From the NCBI GenBank assembly GCA_021234155.1, contig JAJEKV010000053.1, positions 2,836,077 to 2,900,076 of the forward strand: a DNA stretch of 64,000 bases, read 5' to 3'. The notes under the pieces are model-generated. The model did no database searches. It was not told the origin of the DNA and saw only the letters and a list, made by a program, of their open reading frames with translations. The DNA comes from Isoetes taiwanensis. Lineage: Eukaryota; Streptophyta; Lycopodiopsida; Isoetales; Isoetaceae. Both the position numbers and the translations under genes were made by a program. Of this stretch, positions 11,711 to 23,256 are shown one piece after another. Within the stretch, counting starts at the first letter, position 1; each line of letters starts with the position of its first letter.

Positions 11711-12338
11711 CATTGCATTAAAAAGAACTAGCCCTCCAATACCAAAGTTGAAGGTCTTAAACTGTTCGATAAAATGTGAGACCTTTATGTCACAAAGAAT
11801 GACTTCTATGCTCCATAAAGTGTTGATAAAAATGTCATGAGCTCAAATATTGTGGAGTTCAATGTGAAGTATCTTCCGAATAAAACCTTTTCCATTGCAT
11901 GTTTGGCAATATTAAACATGCAAAGAAGCCCCCAAAGAATTGTAACATGATCATGGAACCAGAATAAGCATGCATGTGGCTCTATACAAGATGTTCTAAT
12001 TATGAAGACATAGCCCACGTAATGAATGTGCTCATGGCCTTCAAGTATCGCTTTTGATGTTAAGATATAGGTCTACGCTTAGGTCACGTTAGTCTGGCCA
12101 TCCGATTACCTATAACATAAAGAATAGTTTAAAATTCTCTAAGGGGAGAACTTGCTATTACATGAGAAGCCCATGGGAAGTCCGGGTTTGAATAAATGCA
12201 TTATGCACTCCCAACTCATAATCAAATCTCACGATGCAATGTAAAGTGGTTGGGGCAGGGGCCCCATTAAGCAATGTAGTGTGTTGTGTGGTCACATGCC
12301 CAAGTAGATGGTGCCTAGTGGCGTGACTTTTAAAACAA
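11711..12338. other. No recognisable gene
   Basis: Unique AT-rich sequence. Its last ~50 bp (GGCGTGACTTTTAAAACAA) resemble the motif before the CTAT run at 529 and probably belong to the retroelement tail that follows. Confidence 0.5.
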
Positions 12339-12439
<101 letters not shown>

Positions 12440-12785
12440 CATTCATAGCATAAATATCTGCCAAAATCACAAATGCTTGCAGCTCCTGCTTGATCCAAGT
12501 TACAAAGATGGGAAATAATATTCTCTGCTTGCTTGATAATATTATAGATTCGACATGCATTAAGCAATGATATCCATGCCCCGGCCATTAATAATAATGG
12601 AAATGTATGCAAAACATCCTCCTCAACATCTATAAGACCAAATTCTAAAAAATGTTAACCATACAAGCATAATGATCCTCCACCAGAGTCACTCCATATG
12701 TAGAGTGCATCAAAACAAAATGATGGTAGCCATAACCCACTAAGTCTCTGTGGCTCCAAGCATAAAGAATACCATTGAATGTTTT
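12440..12785 (-). pseudogene. Fragment of a PPR gene C-terminus (last repeat plus E motif)
   Basis: On the minus strand, frameshifted pieces read in order as the end of a PPR protein: an ILYAWSHRDLVG-like match to the usual LSACSHAGLV, then YGVTLVEDHYACMVN (usual YGI.P..EHY.CMVD), then AWISLLNACRIYN, then AENIISHLCNLDQAGAA, then FVILADIYAMNG in another frame. That is the canonical order leading into the E domain. At least two frame changes are present and no upstream repeats can be found, so this is a truncated relic. It is a more diverged sequence than the pair at 0.7-6.2 kb, hence a third PPR lineage. The left edge lies directly against the CTAT array. Confidence 0.72.
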
Positions 12786-13400
12786 AGCAACTTTTAAAAT
12801 TTGGTATTTTCATATACTTTCTATTTCAGGTTGACATGCTTATCCATGCTTGTGGACCATTCAAAGCTCATTAGCTCACTTCTACGACATTCCAAAACAT
12901 CCGCCAAAAATTATTACTTTTAGCAACTTTTTGTTTTGAGTTGAGGTGTTTGTCCTGCTAGTGAGCAGTAGCTAAACTCCAGGACATTCCAGAACAGCTA
13001 CAAAAATTACTGTATAGCAACATTCTACTTTAGGTTCAGGTGTTTGTCCATGCTAGTTGATTAGAAGCTAATCCACGCGACATTTCAAAAATTTCTACCA
13101 AAATAACTATTTTTAGCTAATTTTAATTTGAGTTGAGGAGCTTATTCATGGTATTTGACCAATCAAATCTCACTAGTTAACCTGACTTTAAGCATCCGGC
13201 TATAATTTTTTTTTTTTAGGTAAAATTAAAATTTTTAGCAACTTCGCTTTTAGATTGAGTCTTATTCATGCTAATTAATCACCAATGCTCACTAGCTTAA
13301 CTTCATGACATTTTGGAAGAACTAGTTAAAATTACCTCTAGATACTTTCTATTTTAGATCAAGTGCTTATCCAAATTATTGTCCCATCTAAGCTCATTAA
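12782..13400. repeat. Degenerate tandem array, unit ~95-135 bp
   Basis: About six diverged units. Recurrent landmarks are TTTTAGCAACTTT (near 12782, 12918, 13012, 13111, 13232 and 13338), then GAGTTGAGGTGTTT.TCCATGCTA, then GCTCA.TAGCT and GACATT.CAAAA. Spacing between landmarks varies from about 94 to 136 bp, so units have gained and lost sequence. It looks like an old, decaying satellite-like array with no coding content. Confidence 0.65.
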
Positions 13401-13574
13401 TTGGCAATATTGGCAGCCAATATTTGGCCTTGCCTTTATGTCAAAAGACCGACACCCATTCCCCCCCTCCCCCTCCCTTTTTTCTTGCATTTGTGGTTTG
13501 CCAATGGCATGCAAAAAGAATTACCCCTCTTTTTTTAATTAATTTTTTCATTTCGGCCAAAGCTTTATAAAAAA

Positions 13575-14170
13575 CATTTGCAAACCCTCGAGCGACTTTC
13601 ATGATTTGATGAATGACATCTTCAGGGATTTCTTAGACGAATTCATCATTATTATTATTTTTCGATGACATTCTAATCTACAGCAATTCTATGGAAGAGC
13701 ATGTGATGCACTTAAGGATAGTTCTAGAAAAGCTAAGACGACATCGTTTATACGCTCAATTCTCCAAATGTCATTTTCCAACAGGTAGAGTGGAGTATTT
13801 GGGACATCTGGCCACGGGGGAGGGAATCTCCACCAACCTGGCAAAAATAGAAGCCATAGTAGATTGGCCAAAGATCAAGAACGCCCCCGGCGAGAAGCTT
13901 TGGCTCAATGGCTACTACCGAAAAGTCTCATAAGAACTTTGCCAAGTGTGCATCCCTTTTGTCAAACCTCACTAAAAATAAGAAAATAAAGGATTGGGTG
14001 GCATATTTCCTTCGAAAAGCTCAAAGAATCCTTGACAACAAATACTGCTCACCTAAAGGATTCAAGCAAGGATAAGCTAGTAGCAATAGATGCAAGTAAA
14101 CTAGCAAATGTGGAGTTAATGTGGATCGCCTCCCGTAGACAAAAAGAGGTTGATTGATTTGCCAATAGAG
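13575..14170 (+). pseudogene. Ty3-type retrotransposon fragment: reverse transcriptase palm to RNase H start
   Basis: Frameshifted pieces read LMNDIFRDFLDEFII, then FFDDILIYS (the catalytic F.DD.L box), then EEHVMHLRIVLEKLR, LYAQFSKCHF, VEYLGHLATGEGIS and IEAIVDWP. This is the standard order after the Ty3 reverse-transcriptase active site. The next part keeps SKDKLVVAIDASK in another frame, matching the first RNase H aspartate region. The LNGYYRK segment corresponds to FLGL.GYYR. Flanking gag, protease, integrase and LTRs are not visible. At least two frameshifts make this non-functional. Confidence 0.85.
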
Positions 14171-15067
14171 AAGAAATTATATTGTTAGATGAGATTTTGA
14201 AGAATTTACGATGATCTTTTTACGAAAGAGTTGAATAAGAAGAAAGTGGAAACAAGAATACAAAAAGGAAGAGTCTATAGAAAGTAAAGATAGAGACAAA
14301 GGTATCTTGCTACAATGTGATTCACTAAAGGAAGGACTATGGCGATAAATTAACCGCAAATTTGCGTGACAATCGTAAACAATTTCACTACCAAAGATTA
14401 ACAAACCATCTTGAAACCACCTCAAACTCGCTTCTTGCTTCTAAGAACTATCAAATCTACCAGGCTCCTTTTAGTGCAAAGCTTCTAGATCTTATTTCTA
14501 TTATGATATAAGCCATATTCTTTGTTTGCAGGTAGCCCAAATTCCTAAGCCAATTACTGAAGCCTAACATTAAATTCAGATTCTAGAATAGGGCTCGCAT
14601 GAACCAACAAACCGCCTACCATAGGCTTCTCATTCATCTCAAAGAGATTTCTATTAATGGGATGGGATAGTCTACACATGCGAACTATCCACAAAAAAAT
14701 AAAGGGGAAACCAATTATATCATTTGGACCCCAAAGAATACAATGCTAATAGATGAGTGGTTGATGTACCGCCGAAAGCTTATCACCGGATTAAAAACCT
14801 CGCTTTTCGGGTTTTCGAGGAAAAACCCTAGTGATAAGCCTCTAAAGGGGCTTAGACAAACGGAAGGCATAAAATCGCCCCCAAAACCCCGCGATGGAGA
14901 AGTCGGAAACGATGTCAGCCGCCAACCGAACCCGCACATCACCAACACAACAAACGAGACAACACAAACATACCGAGGGATAGCATCACCCAATGGGTGG
15001 AAGAAGAACATGATAAACAAAAATTTATGCAATATACAATAAACAAAGAAGGGGAGGGTGGGTTCAA
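14171..15067. other. No recognisable gene; carries one copy of a dispersed short repeat
   Basis: Mostly unique sequence. A ~40-bp segment at 14577-14616 (TTCTAGAATAGGGCTCGCAT and on through ACCAACAAACCGCC) recurs at 15233-15273. A 99-codon plus-strand frame (14743-15042) and its antisense match no family. Confidence 0.5.
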
Positions 15068-15605
15068 AGAGAATAAGGTAATCGGGCCGAGAAGAGGAAG
15101 CCGATGAGATCTAAGATGCGAACCACGCCTAAAATAGCTTAAACCCTAGCCGAAAAGGGCATGCGCCACCGCATGCATTTAAGATATGCATGCCGCCTCT
15201 ATTTAGAATGCCGATCACGCCGCCGATCGACGCGATTCTAGAATAGGGCTCGCATGATGAACCAACAAACCGCCCCCGGCCGTGAGAACTTCCTTCCAAA
15301 CTAGGATCGAGGACGGCAAGGTCACAAAAGACAAAGGCTAAAGGCCGAAAAGGACAAGAAGAAAGAAACGCCAACTTTGGCCAAACCAGCAGGAAGAAGC
15401 CCCTCCCCGCCTGGAAACAAATCAAAGAGAATAAGGTAATCACGAGAGAAGAGGAAGCTACCGATGAGACGAAGATGCGTAACCACGCCTAAAATAGCTT
15501 AAACCCTAGCCGAAAGGGTATGTTACCGCGATGCATGCAAGACATGCATGCTCGCCTCTATTCTAATGCCGACCAATGTCAAAGGATCGATGCGATTGTT
15601 GCTAG
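15068..15605. repeat. Partial tandem duplication, period ~359 bp
   Basis: GAGAATAAGGTAATC occurs at about 15068 and 15427. It is followed in both copies by GAGAAGAGGAAGC, AACCACGCCTAAAATAGC, TTAAACCCTAGCCGAAA, a GCATGCATG-rich block and GCCTCTATT. The second copy is cut off after about 180 bp. No coding content was recognised. Confidence 0.7.
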
Positions 15606-16687
15606 ACTTAACAATCTAGTGGTTTTGTTAAATTGCCCTTTTCTAAGCCTTCCTGTATTTATTGTTGCCGGAGAGTGTTCTCCAAGACATTATTTTCCTT
15701 AATCCCACACTTTCCTTCCAAACCTAAAGCCAAATTTTGAATAGTTGGTGTAAGTTACCTTAGAAGATTCTAAGGTGTTAACCTCCTAATTCTTCCATTT
15801 TCTAAAACTAAAACTCGCCATTAAGAATTGCCTTTTGTTTTGTTCATTTAGATCTTTATGTTAATACATGTTGAGACACGCAAAGATAATAGTTGGTCTT
15901 TGCAAATTTTTTACCCTTCAAGGTTTGACTTGAATATTTTCAGCCTAAAGGGCTGAACGTGAATATTATTGTGGACTCAATCAAATGGACTTGGTTGTGT
16001 TAATTTGCCATATAATTCCTTTGATCGAGGATGATCAATCTTGGGAAGGAGGAATTGATATGGTGGTGCTCGAGGGAGTGCCTATGGAGAGCAAGAGAAT
16101 GAGAAAGAAAGTTAAATTGTTGAAACCAAAATCTTATATATAATATCTAAGCCATTGTGTTATATTATTAAGGACCTTTTTAAAAGAGATTTAAAATAGT
16201 CTATGGACTATAGAATAAAGGCACGATCTTTTCTAAAAAGGCAACAAAGACCTATATAGAGGCCACGATGTTAAACGAATTCTTCAAACAAGACAAAGAA
16301 AGGGGACGCCTCAGACTTCAAGGAACCCGAGTGGCTAAGGCCAATGACACTAGATATCAATGGTACAACCGCTACAATGCTTATGGGACCGAAGTACAAC
16401 ATCTTGGTTCATTAGTTCAAAGACGTGTTTTGCAACTAGTTCCTAATTAATGGAACTAAAATCTATCACGATCCAAATTTCAACGAATTTCAATGTTTTT
16501 AATTCTTAGTCAGCAACAACTTTAGAAAAATAACTTATATGAGGATTGATTGATTCATTGGAATAATCTTTAATACCTCTGGTGAATTCCCAAATTCCTG
16601 CCTAATCCCATTCTTAAGCCTAGATCTTTCCTTAAACTTGTGATTTTGCTAGACATGGATTTCTCTAGTGGTTAAATTGATCACCCG
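15606..16687. other. No recognisable gene
   Basis: AT-rich sequence with no family resemblance. A 60-codon frame at 16268-16450 has no known motif. Confidence 0.5.
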
Positions 16688-16917
16688 TTTTTTTTTTTTT
16701 TTTTTTTTTTTGAGGGTAAGATATATATGTATATTAAAAATTAGGAAATATGTACAATAGAGCCCGTCTACAAGGGAGATACAGATGATGTGGGAGTCCA
16801 AGTACAAGTACTACAGAGGGCATCTACTCGTCTTCCCCACTAAAAGGGTACCACCAGGAAAAGCTCCATTCCAGTACAGGATCCACCGATTAACTTCTCC
16901 GGATTAAATGCTATCTG

Positions 16918-18165
16918 TTACTCGTTATCAATCCAATGGCACCTGAAGTATGAATAGAACCCGACCAAGGTCCCTATTTTATCAAGTCCTTTGTTGTATT
17001 TCGTGCCTTTCTTCTTATGGTGAGATAGAGCCATCAAAGCAACCTCCATATTGAAAGAGTTTTTTAGCTTCTCCATAGAGATCCCCTGACTACCTAAAGC
17101 CACATCACAACGATGCTTCAAGATAACCCAAAGTGTCAGATTCACCAGGGAGGCATCAATGCAGCAGCGATCCGTGATGAAGAGCAACTCTGGCCAGACC
17201 AGTTGGCGTAACATGATACCAATAATAGGACAGACCCACTGCAAAAATTCAACAATCCGGGGACAGAAAAAGAGGTGTGCTATGGATTCAGTAACCTGAC
17301 AGCCCAATGGACATCTGTCATCAATTGTAATGCCCTTATTAAATAACCTTTCCATAGTACTTAATCCCCCTTGAAGAGCTAACCATCTAAAGAACTGAAT
17401 CTTCCTAGAACAGATAGACTTCCAGGAGTTAGACAATAAGGTTTTGGTGTCTGTCATACTAACCCCAAGCCTTACCTCAGCTAACAGGGGGGTATCCTGG
17501 CACAGATCCCTATATATCCTCTTCACACTATACTGATTTTGCCCATCATATAGCCAATTCTCCAGTGACCCCACAATACCTGTCAGATTAGTGGCATTCC
17601 ATAGGATTTCCCTTAAGACTTTACGGTCTCCTTCCCCTGGGTTCGAGATTGCCCTCTTGAATGCAGTCCAGTTAACCCATCTGCCATTAACCCAAAGGTG
17701 TTGCAACAGAGTTATTCCGCAACCCTTCCACTTGACAAAGATACGAGGGTGTGAGAGTGCCAAGGGAAGCCCGTTCCTCTCCCAGATCCCAGTGTTCCAA
17801 AATAAACTAAATCCACCTGCATCCCTAGGGGGATCCATAGGAGAGAAGAGATGCTGCACTTGTAACCAAGCATGAAGAATTTTACGCATAACAAGAGATG
17901 TTCCAGGGGCCACCTTGAAGTTGTAGAACAAAGCACCCAGCTCATCCCTAGGGAGAGATGGCTTACCAAGGAGCTTGCCTTGCTTCAACCAATAAGAGAC
18001 AAATCTGAGAGGCGGGGATGACTCACCTTGTAGAGCACGCTGCACAAATTTGAGTTCCGCCGAGCCTGCAAGAAGAAGGATCCCATGTTCCAAACCACCA
18101 TCTTTTTTGTCACGACAGAGTTCACCCCCGGCCACCTTCGCCATACCCCCTAGATAAATTTCCAA
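16918..18165 (-). pseudogene. LINE C-terminal part with zf-RVT domain
   Basis: A 415-codon open frame, the longest in this element. It starts within the RT-distal connector (GLEHGILLLAGSAELKFVQR) and carries the zinc-binding reverse-transcriptase domain. Its Cys/His pattern CPLGCQ...H..FCP lies in the second half, after KIQFFRWLALQGGLST, which is the usual RT-adjacent motif of plant non-LTR elements. It belongs to the same polyprotein as the RT frame just upstream, from which it is separated by a frameshift. There is no evidence of host use. Confidence 0.82.
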
Positions 18166-19330
18166 ATGATAATTTGTATTTGGTTATATACTCCTTCTCG
18201 AAAGCAACCATAACTGATGAGTAATAAATATGAGAGGCAAAGAACAAAGATTTTGCAAGTGTCACGCGTCCGGCTGTAGAAAGGGACTTTGTAGACCACA
18301 GACCAACCTTCTTTCTTAGTTTATCGAGTATAGGGGCCCAGAGTCCTTTGAGACTATCTGACAGCACCAAGGGAAGTCCAAAAAGTTTAACTGATTCCCT
18401 GGCAGTGACTACTGGGAAACCCAAACCCCTGGCTCGAGGATCAATGTTGCTTTCTATAGGCCATAGAACAGAGCATTTATTGGCATTGAGACCAATACCA
18501 GAAATAACCTCAAAGGACAGCAGGATCTCTCGGAATGAGAGAAAGATACTGTCATCATATCTGAGAAACATAAAAGTGTCATCGGCATACTGCATGATCG
18601 TCAGCTTATCCACACCTTCTGGGAAGGTTAGACCTTCCAAGTTCCCCTTTGACACTTTGAGGTGGACCATTCTTGTTAAAAGGTTTGCCATGATGAGAAA
18701 TAGATAGGGAGCAAGGGGGCAGCCTTGCCTTATACCTTTTTTGTAGATTAAATAGACCAGAGGGTTGCCCATTAACCAAAGACCGAGGTTGAGGCTAGGT
18801 TGTTCATCCCTAGCGTTAGTCGGATGAATTGAGCGTCAAATCCCATGCTACACATAACTGCACGTAATCCTGCCCATCTTAGGGAATTATACGCCTTTCT
18901 AAAATCCATCTTAATCAATACGCACTTTTGTTTTGAGGCCTGACACCAGTGCAACCCTTTCCTGGCTGCAAGATAGTTATCCAGGATATATCTGCCAGGC
19001 AAGAAGGCTGATTGCTCCATCCCAATGACCATATTGAGTATGGGTTTCAAGCGCATTGGCAATAATCTTCATAATCACTTTGCGGATGGCATTGGTAAGA
19101 GCAATAGGCCTCCACTCACTTAAGGTTAGAGGCCAGCGTGATAAAACCTGCTGCAAGAGTAGGGTGTAGAGAACATGAGGCCCATGCACCACAAACAGCA
19201 CTAGTAAAATCATCCCCAAGAACAAAATTCGACGAAGAATTCAAATGGGAAACCATCCGGACCAGGAGATTTTCCAAAGAAGAAGAGAGCATAGAATCTT
19301 ATAGATCTCATCCTTCTACATTATGGAGTA
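18122..19330 (-). pseudogene. LINE reverse transcriptase core
   Basis: Read in order on the minus strand: a KSPGPDGFP-like motif with FEFF, SEWRPIALTNAIRKVIMKII (RT motif 2), QSAFLPGRYILDN, IKMDFRKAYNSLRW (first catalytic Asp), GIRQGCPLAPYLFLI and IMQYADDTFMFL (YADD active site), and finally LSTAGRVTLAKS in the thumb. Together these identify a plant L1-type RT. They fall in at least three frames (breaks near 19225, 19062 and 18772), so no full-length enzyme is encoded. Confidence 0.88.
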
Positions 19331-19660
19331 GATGCCTATTTTCAACAGCATTAACCCTCTCCCCAATCAACACCGGGTCAACCAGAGTTTAGTCAAGATG
19401 GAACGAGGAGGGTAAGGGATCTTCCTCAAATTGTTTTTTCAAAACTTCCTCGCATGAAGGACCTGATTTCTGTGGGTCTTCCAAAGTATTGAGGTTATCA
19501 TCCTTCACCATTAGAATACTATTTTCTCGCTAATCTAGCCCCCACCTTTTAAGCCTTTCTTGTTCAAAACTTAGTCTTTCTTAGGATTTCTCTTTGCCGA
19601 GGATAGCCCAAAAATGGGTGACGAGCTTTGCCCTTTGAGGAGTGGTATTGTGTTTATTTT

Positions 19661-20794
19661 CTTTAATTCCCCGATGATTGGTTTGCGTGATAAAGCTTGA
19701 GTTTACACATTCTGTATCGATGTTCATGCAGTCTTCTTATTAATCAGGCCACCATTCCAATCCATATATGATTACTACATATTAAAAACAAGAATGCACA
19801 CTCAAAGAATGTAAAGTAAATCTATTTGTCGAGCATAAAAACACGCCAAAAAGTACGACATAATCTAATTAAAGTACAATAACTTAAAGAAGTATTGGAT
19901 TCAATATACAGGCACTTGTTTTACCCCCAGCCAATGAACTCTTACCCTATTGGTGAAAAAATGCCACCAACCTCACATATGCCTTTTAATCAAATATAGT
20001 TTCATCTTAATCCAATTTGTCTTGACTTAAAAACCATATTATCATTTAAGCTGCACTCATGATGTAGCATGCACAAATTATATGGGACCTTATTTTATGA
20101 TCTAAAGAAAAAAAGACCCTGATAGATCTATTATTTCCTAAATTTTAATTGCAATCTAAAACTTTGAAGTCTAGGAATAAAGTACAATCTTGATAAACTA
20201 GCATAAACACATTATACTAGTAACAGATGCAGACATGTCATATGAGAAAGCATATTTAAAAAGACATGGCTATATGGTGCAGCAAATGGAGTTGTATCCA
20301 GCTTATATATTCTCTTGCCATAACCTGAAGAACTGAGATTGATATTAGCTCGTTCGCTGAATGAGCTTGTCCTTAAGATATTGTGACCTCTTAACTTAGG
20401 TAAGGGCATCATCTCCTCGATCACAAGATGCTCCAACTCACAGTCTTATAAATGTTGAGGGCCCTTCTGGGACAATGATGCATGATTTATAAAACTTTGA
20501 TGCATAAGGTTCTAAAATTGCAAATATCTGCATCAACCAGGTCTCATATCAATCATAAAGACATTATTCTATCGTAATTATGCGAAACTCACCTCATTTT
20601 TCTATAGTCAAGGCCTCGTAAAATTTCTTCCCATGATTTAGCAACGATGGCAGTGAGACCACATAGTAGCACTTTTGCGCTTTGTTACCTTCGATCTGAT
20701 CAAGTGTTGAAATTGCACAATGAACCAGCAAGACGCTACTTCTTTGTAAAGTGGGACACGACTGCCTTGGACCAAATGAAACGGAGGCATCAGG
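19661..20794. other. No recognisable gene
   Basis: AT-rich unique sequence. Minus-strand frames of 74-86 codons near 20,212-20,898 match nothing I know and overlap the start of the truncated LINE that follows. Confidence 0.5.
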
Positions 20795-21205
20795 AATAGA
20801 TACAGGGAAATAAGATGGGGGCAGCCGGCCCACATCCTAATGGCAAGAGGGGACACAATAAAAGAACTAGCAGATGCGATTAGGGATATAACAGCCAAAC
20901 ATCGGGAGGCTCAAGAAGAAAGAGGGCTTCTATTATGAACCTCCTGAAAGGTGGGACATTATGGCCCAAAAAGAGCTCACCTGAAACCTGATGATAGCGA
21001 TGCACTGCCGCACGGTCATGAGGCCGATTTTAAGCAGGGTGCTGGTATCAAAAGAAACAAGATAATCCTCAGAAAGGGCTACATTGTATCGGGCCAGTGT
21101 TAAGCGCTTAGTAGCACCCTATGGGAGTCATACCCGCTACATCAGTCCAGAGGCCTCAGGGGGCACTAGGGACAATAATTCTAATTCTAATTCTAATTCT
21201 AATAT
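20795..21205 (+). mobile_element. 5'-truncated LINE 3' end with (ATTCTA)n tail
   Basis: The plus strand reads a coding-like RWGQPAHILMARGDTIKEL and AKHREAQEERGLL, then a 3' UTR ending TAGGGACAATA followed by four ATTCTA units (about 21176-21201). The same order, with RWGQP...MMAR, TKHGEVHKEKGL and GGGACAATA plus a TTCTA tail, occurs at the 3' end of the minus-strand LINE at 58,081-61,745. This is therefore a short truncated copy of that family, diverged by roughly a quarter or more. Confidence 0.7.
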
Positions 21206-21811
21206 TTCCTTTAATATTTCCTTTTGTTCCCTGCCACCCAGAATGAGACAACCGTTCTTATTGAAGTGAGGGAAAAAGGAGCATCTAAGCCTCTAGTTGG
21301 TGTTTAATATGACAATACACAATTTTCAAACGTCAGTCTAAGCTGAATGTGAAAGCTTTGTAGTATGCAAATCACAAATTGAATATACGGGATTTATGGT
21401 GGGGAACTCCATACACGACTCCCTAACCATCACATTTTTTTGTAAGGTTCAGAACTCTGAAATCCTCTGAAATCGTTGCTTTGGAATTTTGGCATATATC
21501 TTCCTCATTTTTATAGCTAATATCCTTTTGTCTCTTCACATTTCCAGTTAGCCCAATCTGCACTAACTTCTAATTCATATGATGATGTATTCCTGCCTTT
21601 ACATAGAATGTACAAAAAATGCATCCAGCAAAGCTAGATTGCACATCAATATTATGCAGTCATTTTCCAGACGTCCACCTTAGATGTGAAATTTTTCATC
21701 CTGGGTTTAAGCCATTACATAAAGTATATGGAAGTTGTGCAAGTTGCAAAATATAGGGCCATTGGACTCCATACAAAAGGCTTTTTCCAAAGACGTGGCG
21801 ATCTTAAACCC
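21206..21811. other. No recognisable gene
   Basis: Unique AT-rich spacer between two retroelements; nothing supported. Confidence 0.5.
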
Positions 21812-22280
21812 TTTTTTTTTTTAGGTTAAGGCAGATATTACATTATATGCAGCAATGCAAAGGAAAAAATAAACCTTTGCAAATGCTTTCTCATTCCAAA
21901 AGGGAATAAGAAAAAAACAACATAGGATTTGCCATAGGATTATGAAGTACAACCGATAGTTTTGAAAGTGTTCAGAAGAAAAAGAGCAGAATCAGCTAAT
22001 TATCCATAGCCAAGCGCAAACTCCAGTAGATCAATCTGCACTATATGAAAGACTATTTCCAGCTCATCCAGGTCGAGAGGAGTATGGACCATGAGCAGCA
22101 AAAAATATCTTCAAATCATTCCACTACCATAGATCTTCATAATCCAAAATGATTCCAATGGCTGTTTGGGCAAGGATGTGCTTCTTCAGAGTCATCATTT
22201 TTTCCTTAATCTGACTTCTTGTCCATTGTACAAAGGTCGGCTTTGAATCATATCTCCCCCTCCCAGGAGGGATGACCATG

Positions 22281-23040
22281 TCATAATGCTCCGTCACAAA
22301 ATCTGACATTATCAACATCAGCATCAGTTAGAGACAATTTAAAAAGGGCATAGAAACCATGATAATTCTCTAAGGAATCCCAATTTCTATCATAAGCTGA
22401 ACTCTTGCATCTCCTGTGAGCTATAGCAGTTTCAACCAGCAAGGATTGGAAACAAGCTTTAAGCCAACTAAGGCTGAAAGATTTCTGATCATGTAGAATT
22501 CTATTCCGATGTTTCCATATAGACCAAAGGGCTAATGTTCTCAAAGTGCCATAGACGGCATTTGGGAAATTTAAGAAGGCTAAGAACTCCTGAGATGTAG
22601 AACCTGTAATAGCAGCACAAATATTTCTAGCCCAAGACCAAAAAGGGAGAAGCCTAGGACATTGAAAAACATGCAGGTTCAACTTAGGGCATTGACAACC
22701 CAATGAACAAGCATTATAGAGTGTTGTCTTGTATTTAGCCACCTCATCATTGATGGACACAACCGCCTAAATAAAAGGATCTTCTTAGCACAAGAAGCTT
22801 GCCATCCATCAACAATAAGCTTGATCGCCTCCCGGTCCGGACAACTCCATTTTGTAGTGACTTTAAGTTCAAAATAGTGAATGATCATTCGATATATTCT
22901 TGATACACTATAGTGTTTTTTACCTTCACAACCCCATGAGATGGAGTCAAGTGACTCCTCCCAGTTGCGCAAAGCCTGAGAAAGTGAAGTGAATATTTTC
23001 TTGTTTGTCTGGGAATCACTGACCTTTGTCACCATTTGCT
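22281..23040 (-). pseudogene. LINE zf-RVT domain and C-terminus
   Basis: Two overlapping frames encode the RT-distal region. One ends KKILLFRRLCPSMMRWLNTR; the other continues CSLGCQCPKLNLHVFQCPRL, a Cys/His arrangement typical of the zf-RVT domain, then LWSIWKHRNRILHDQ (the common W..IWK.RN motif). A frameshift between 22679 and 22760 breaks the domain. Confidence 0.82.
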
Positions 23041-23256
23041 GCCAGGTAAGCCACCTCCCATTGCATCCGAGATCGAGATTGTTTCAAGACCAAAGATCAC
23101 TCCATTCTTTGTATTTCCTTGATACTTAAGAGCCAAGCAACTGCCTCAGGAGGATGTAGATTATGATGCCAAAAGAAATGAAATCTCGAACTTACACATT
23201 TGAGATCATCCCATGAAAACAATGGGAAGCTTCATTCCGTGCTTCCAACAGATGCT

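Larger units (their letters stand above)
16688..19660 (-). mobile_element. L1-type LINE, 5'-truncated, with poly(A) tail
   Basis: The plus strand shows a 24-base T run at 16688-16711, which is the poly(A) tail of a minus-strand element. Reading away from it come a zf-RVT region, the reverse transcriptase thumb and palm, and then the RT N-terminus and endonuclease-RT linker, in the right order for a plant L1-type LINE. The endonuclease and ORF1 are not seen, so the copy is 5'-truncated near 19.6 kb. Several frameshifts show it is dead. The 3' end resembles that of the LINE at 21,812. Confidence 0.88.

Noticed and set aside
21170-21205. TTCTAA-type hexamer run as a possible interstitial telomere repeat
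   Set aside because: The unit is ATTCTA, not TTTAGGG, and it follows a LINE 3' end shared with the element at 58 kb.
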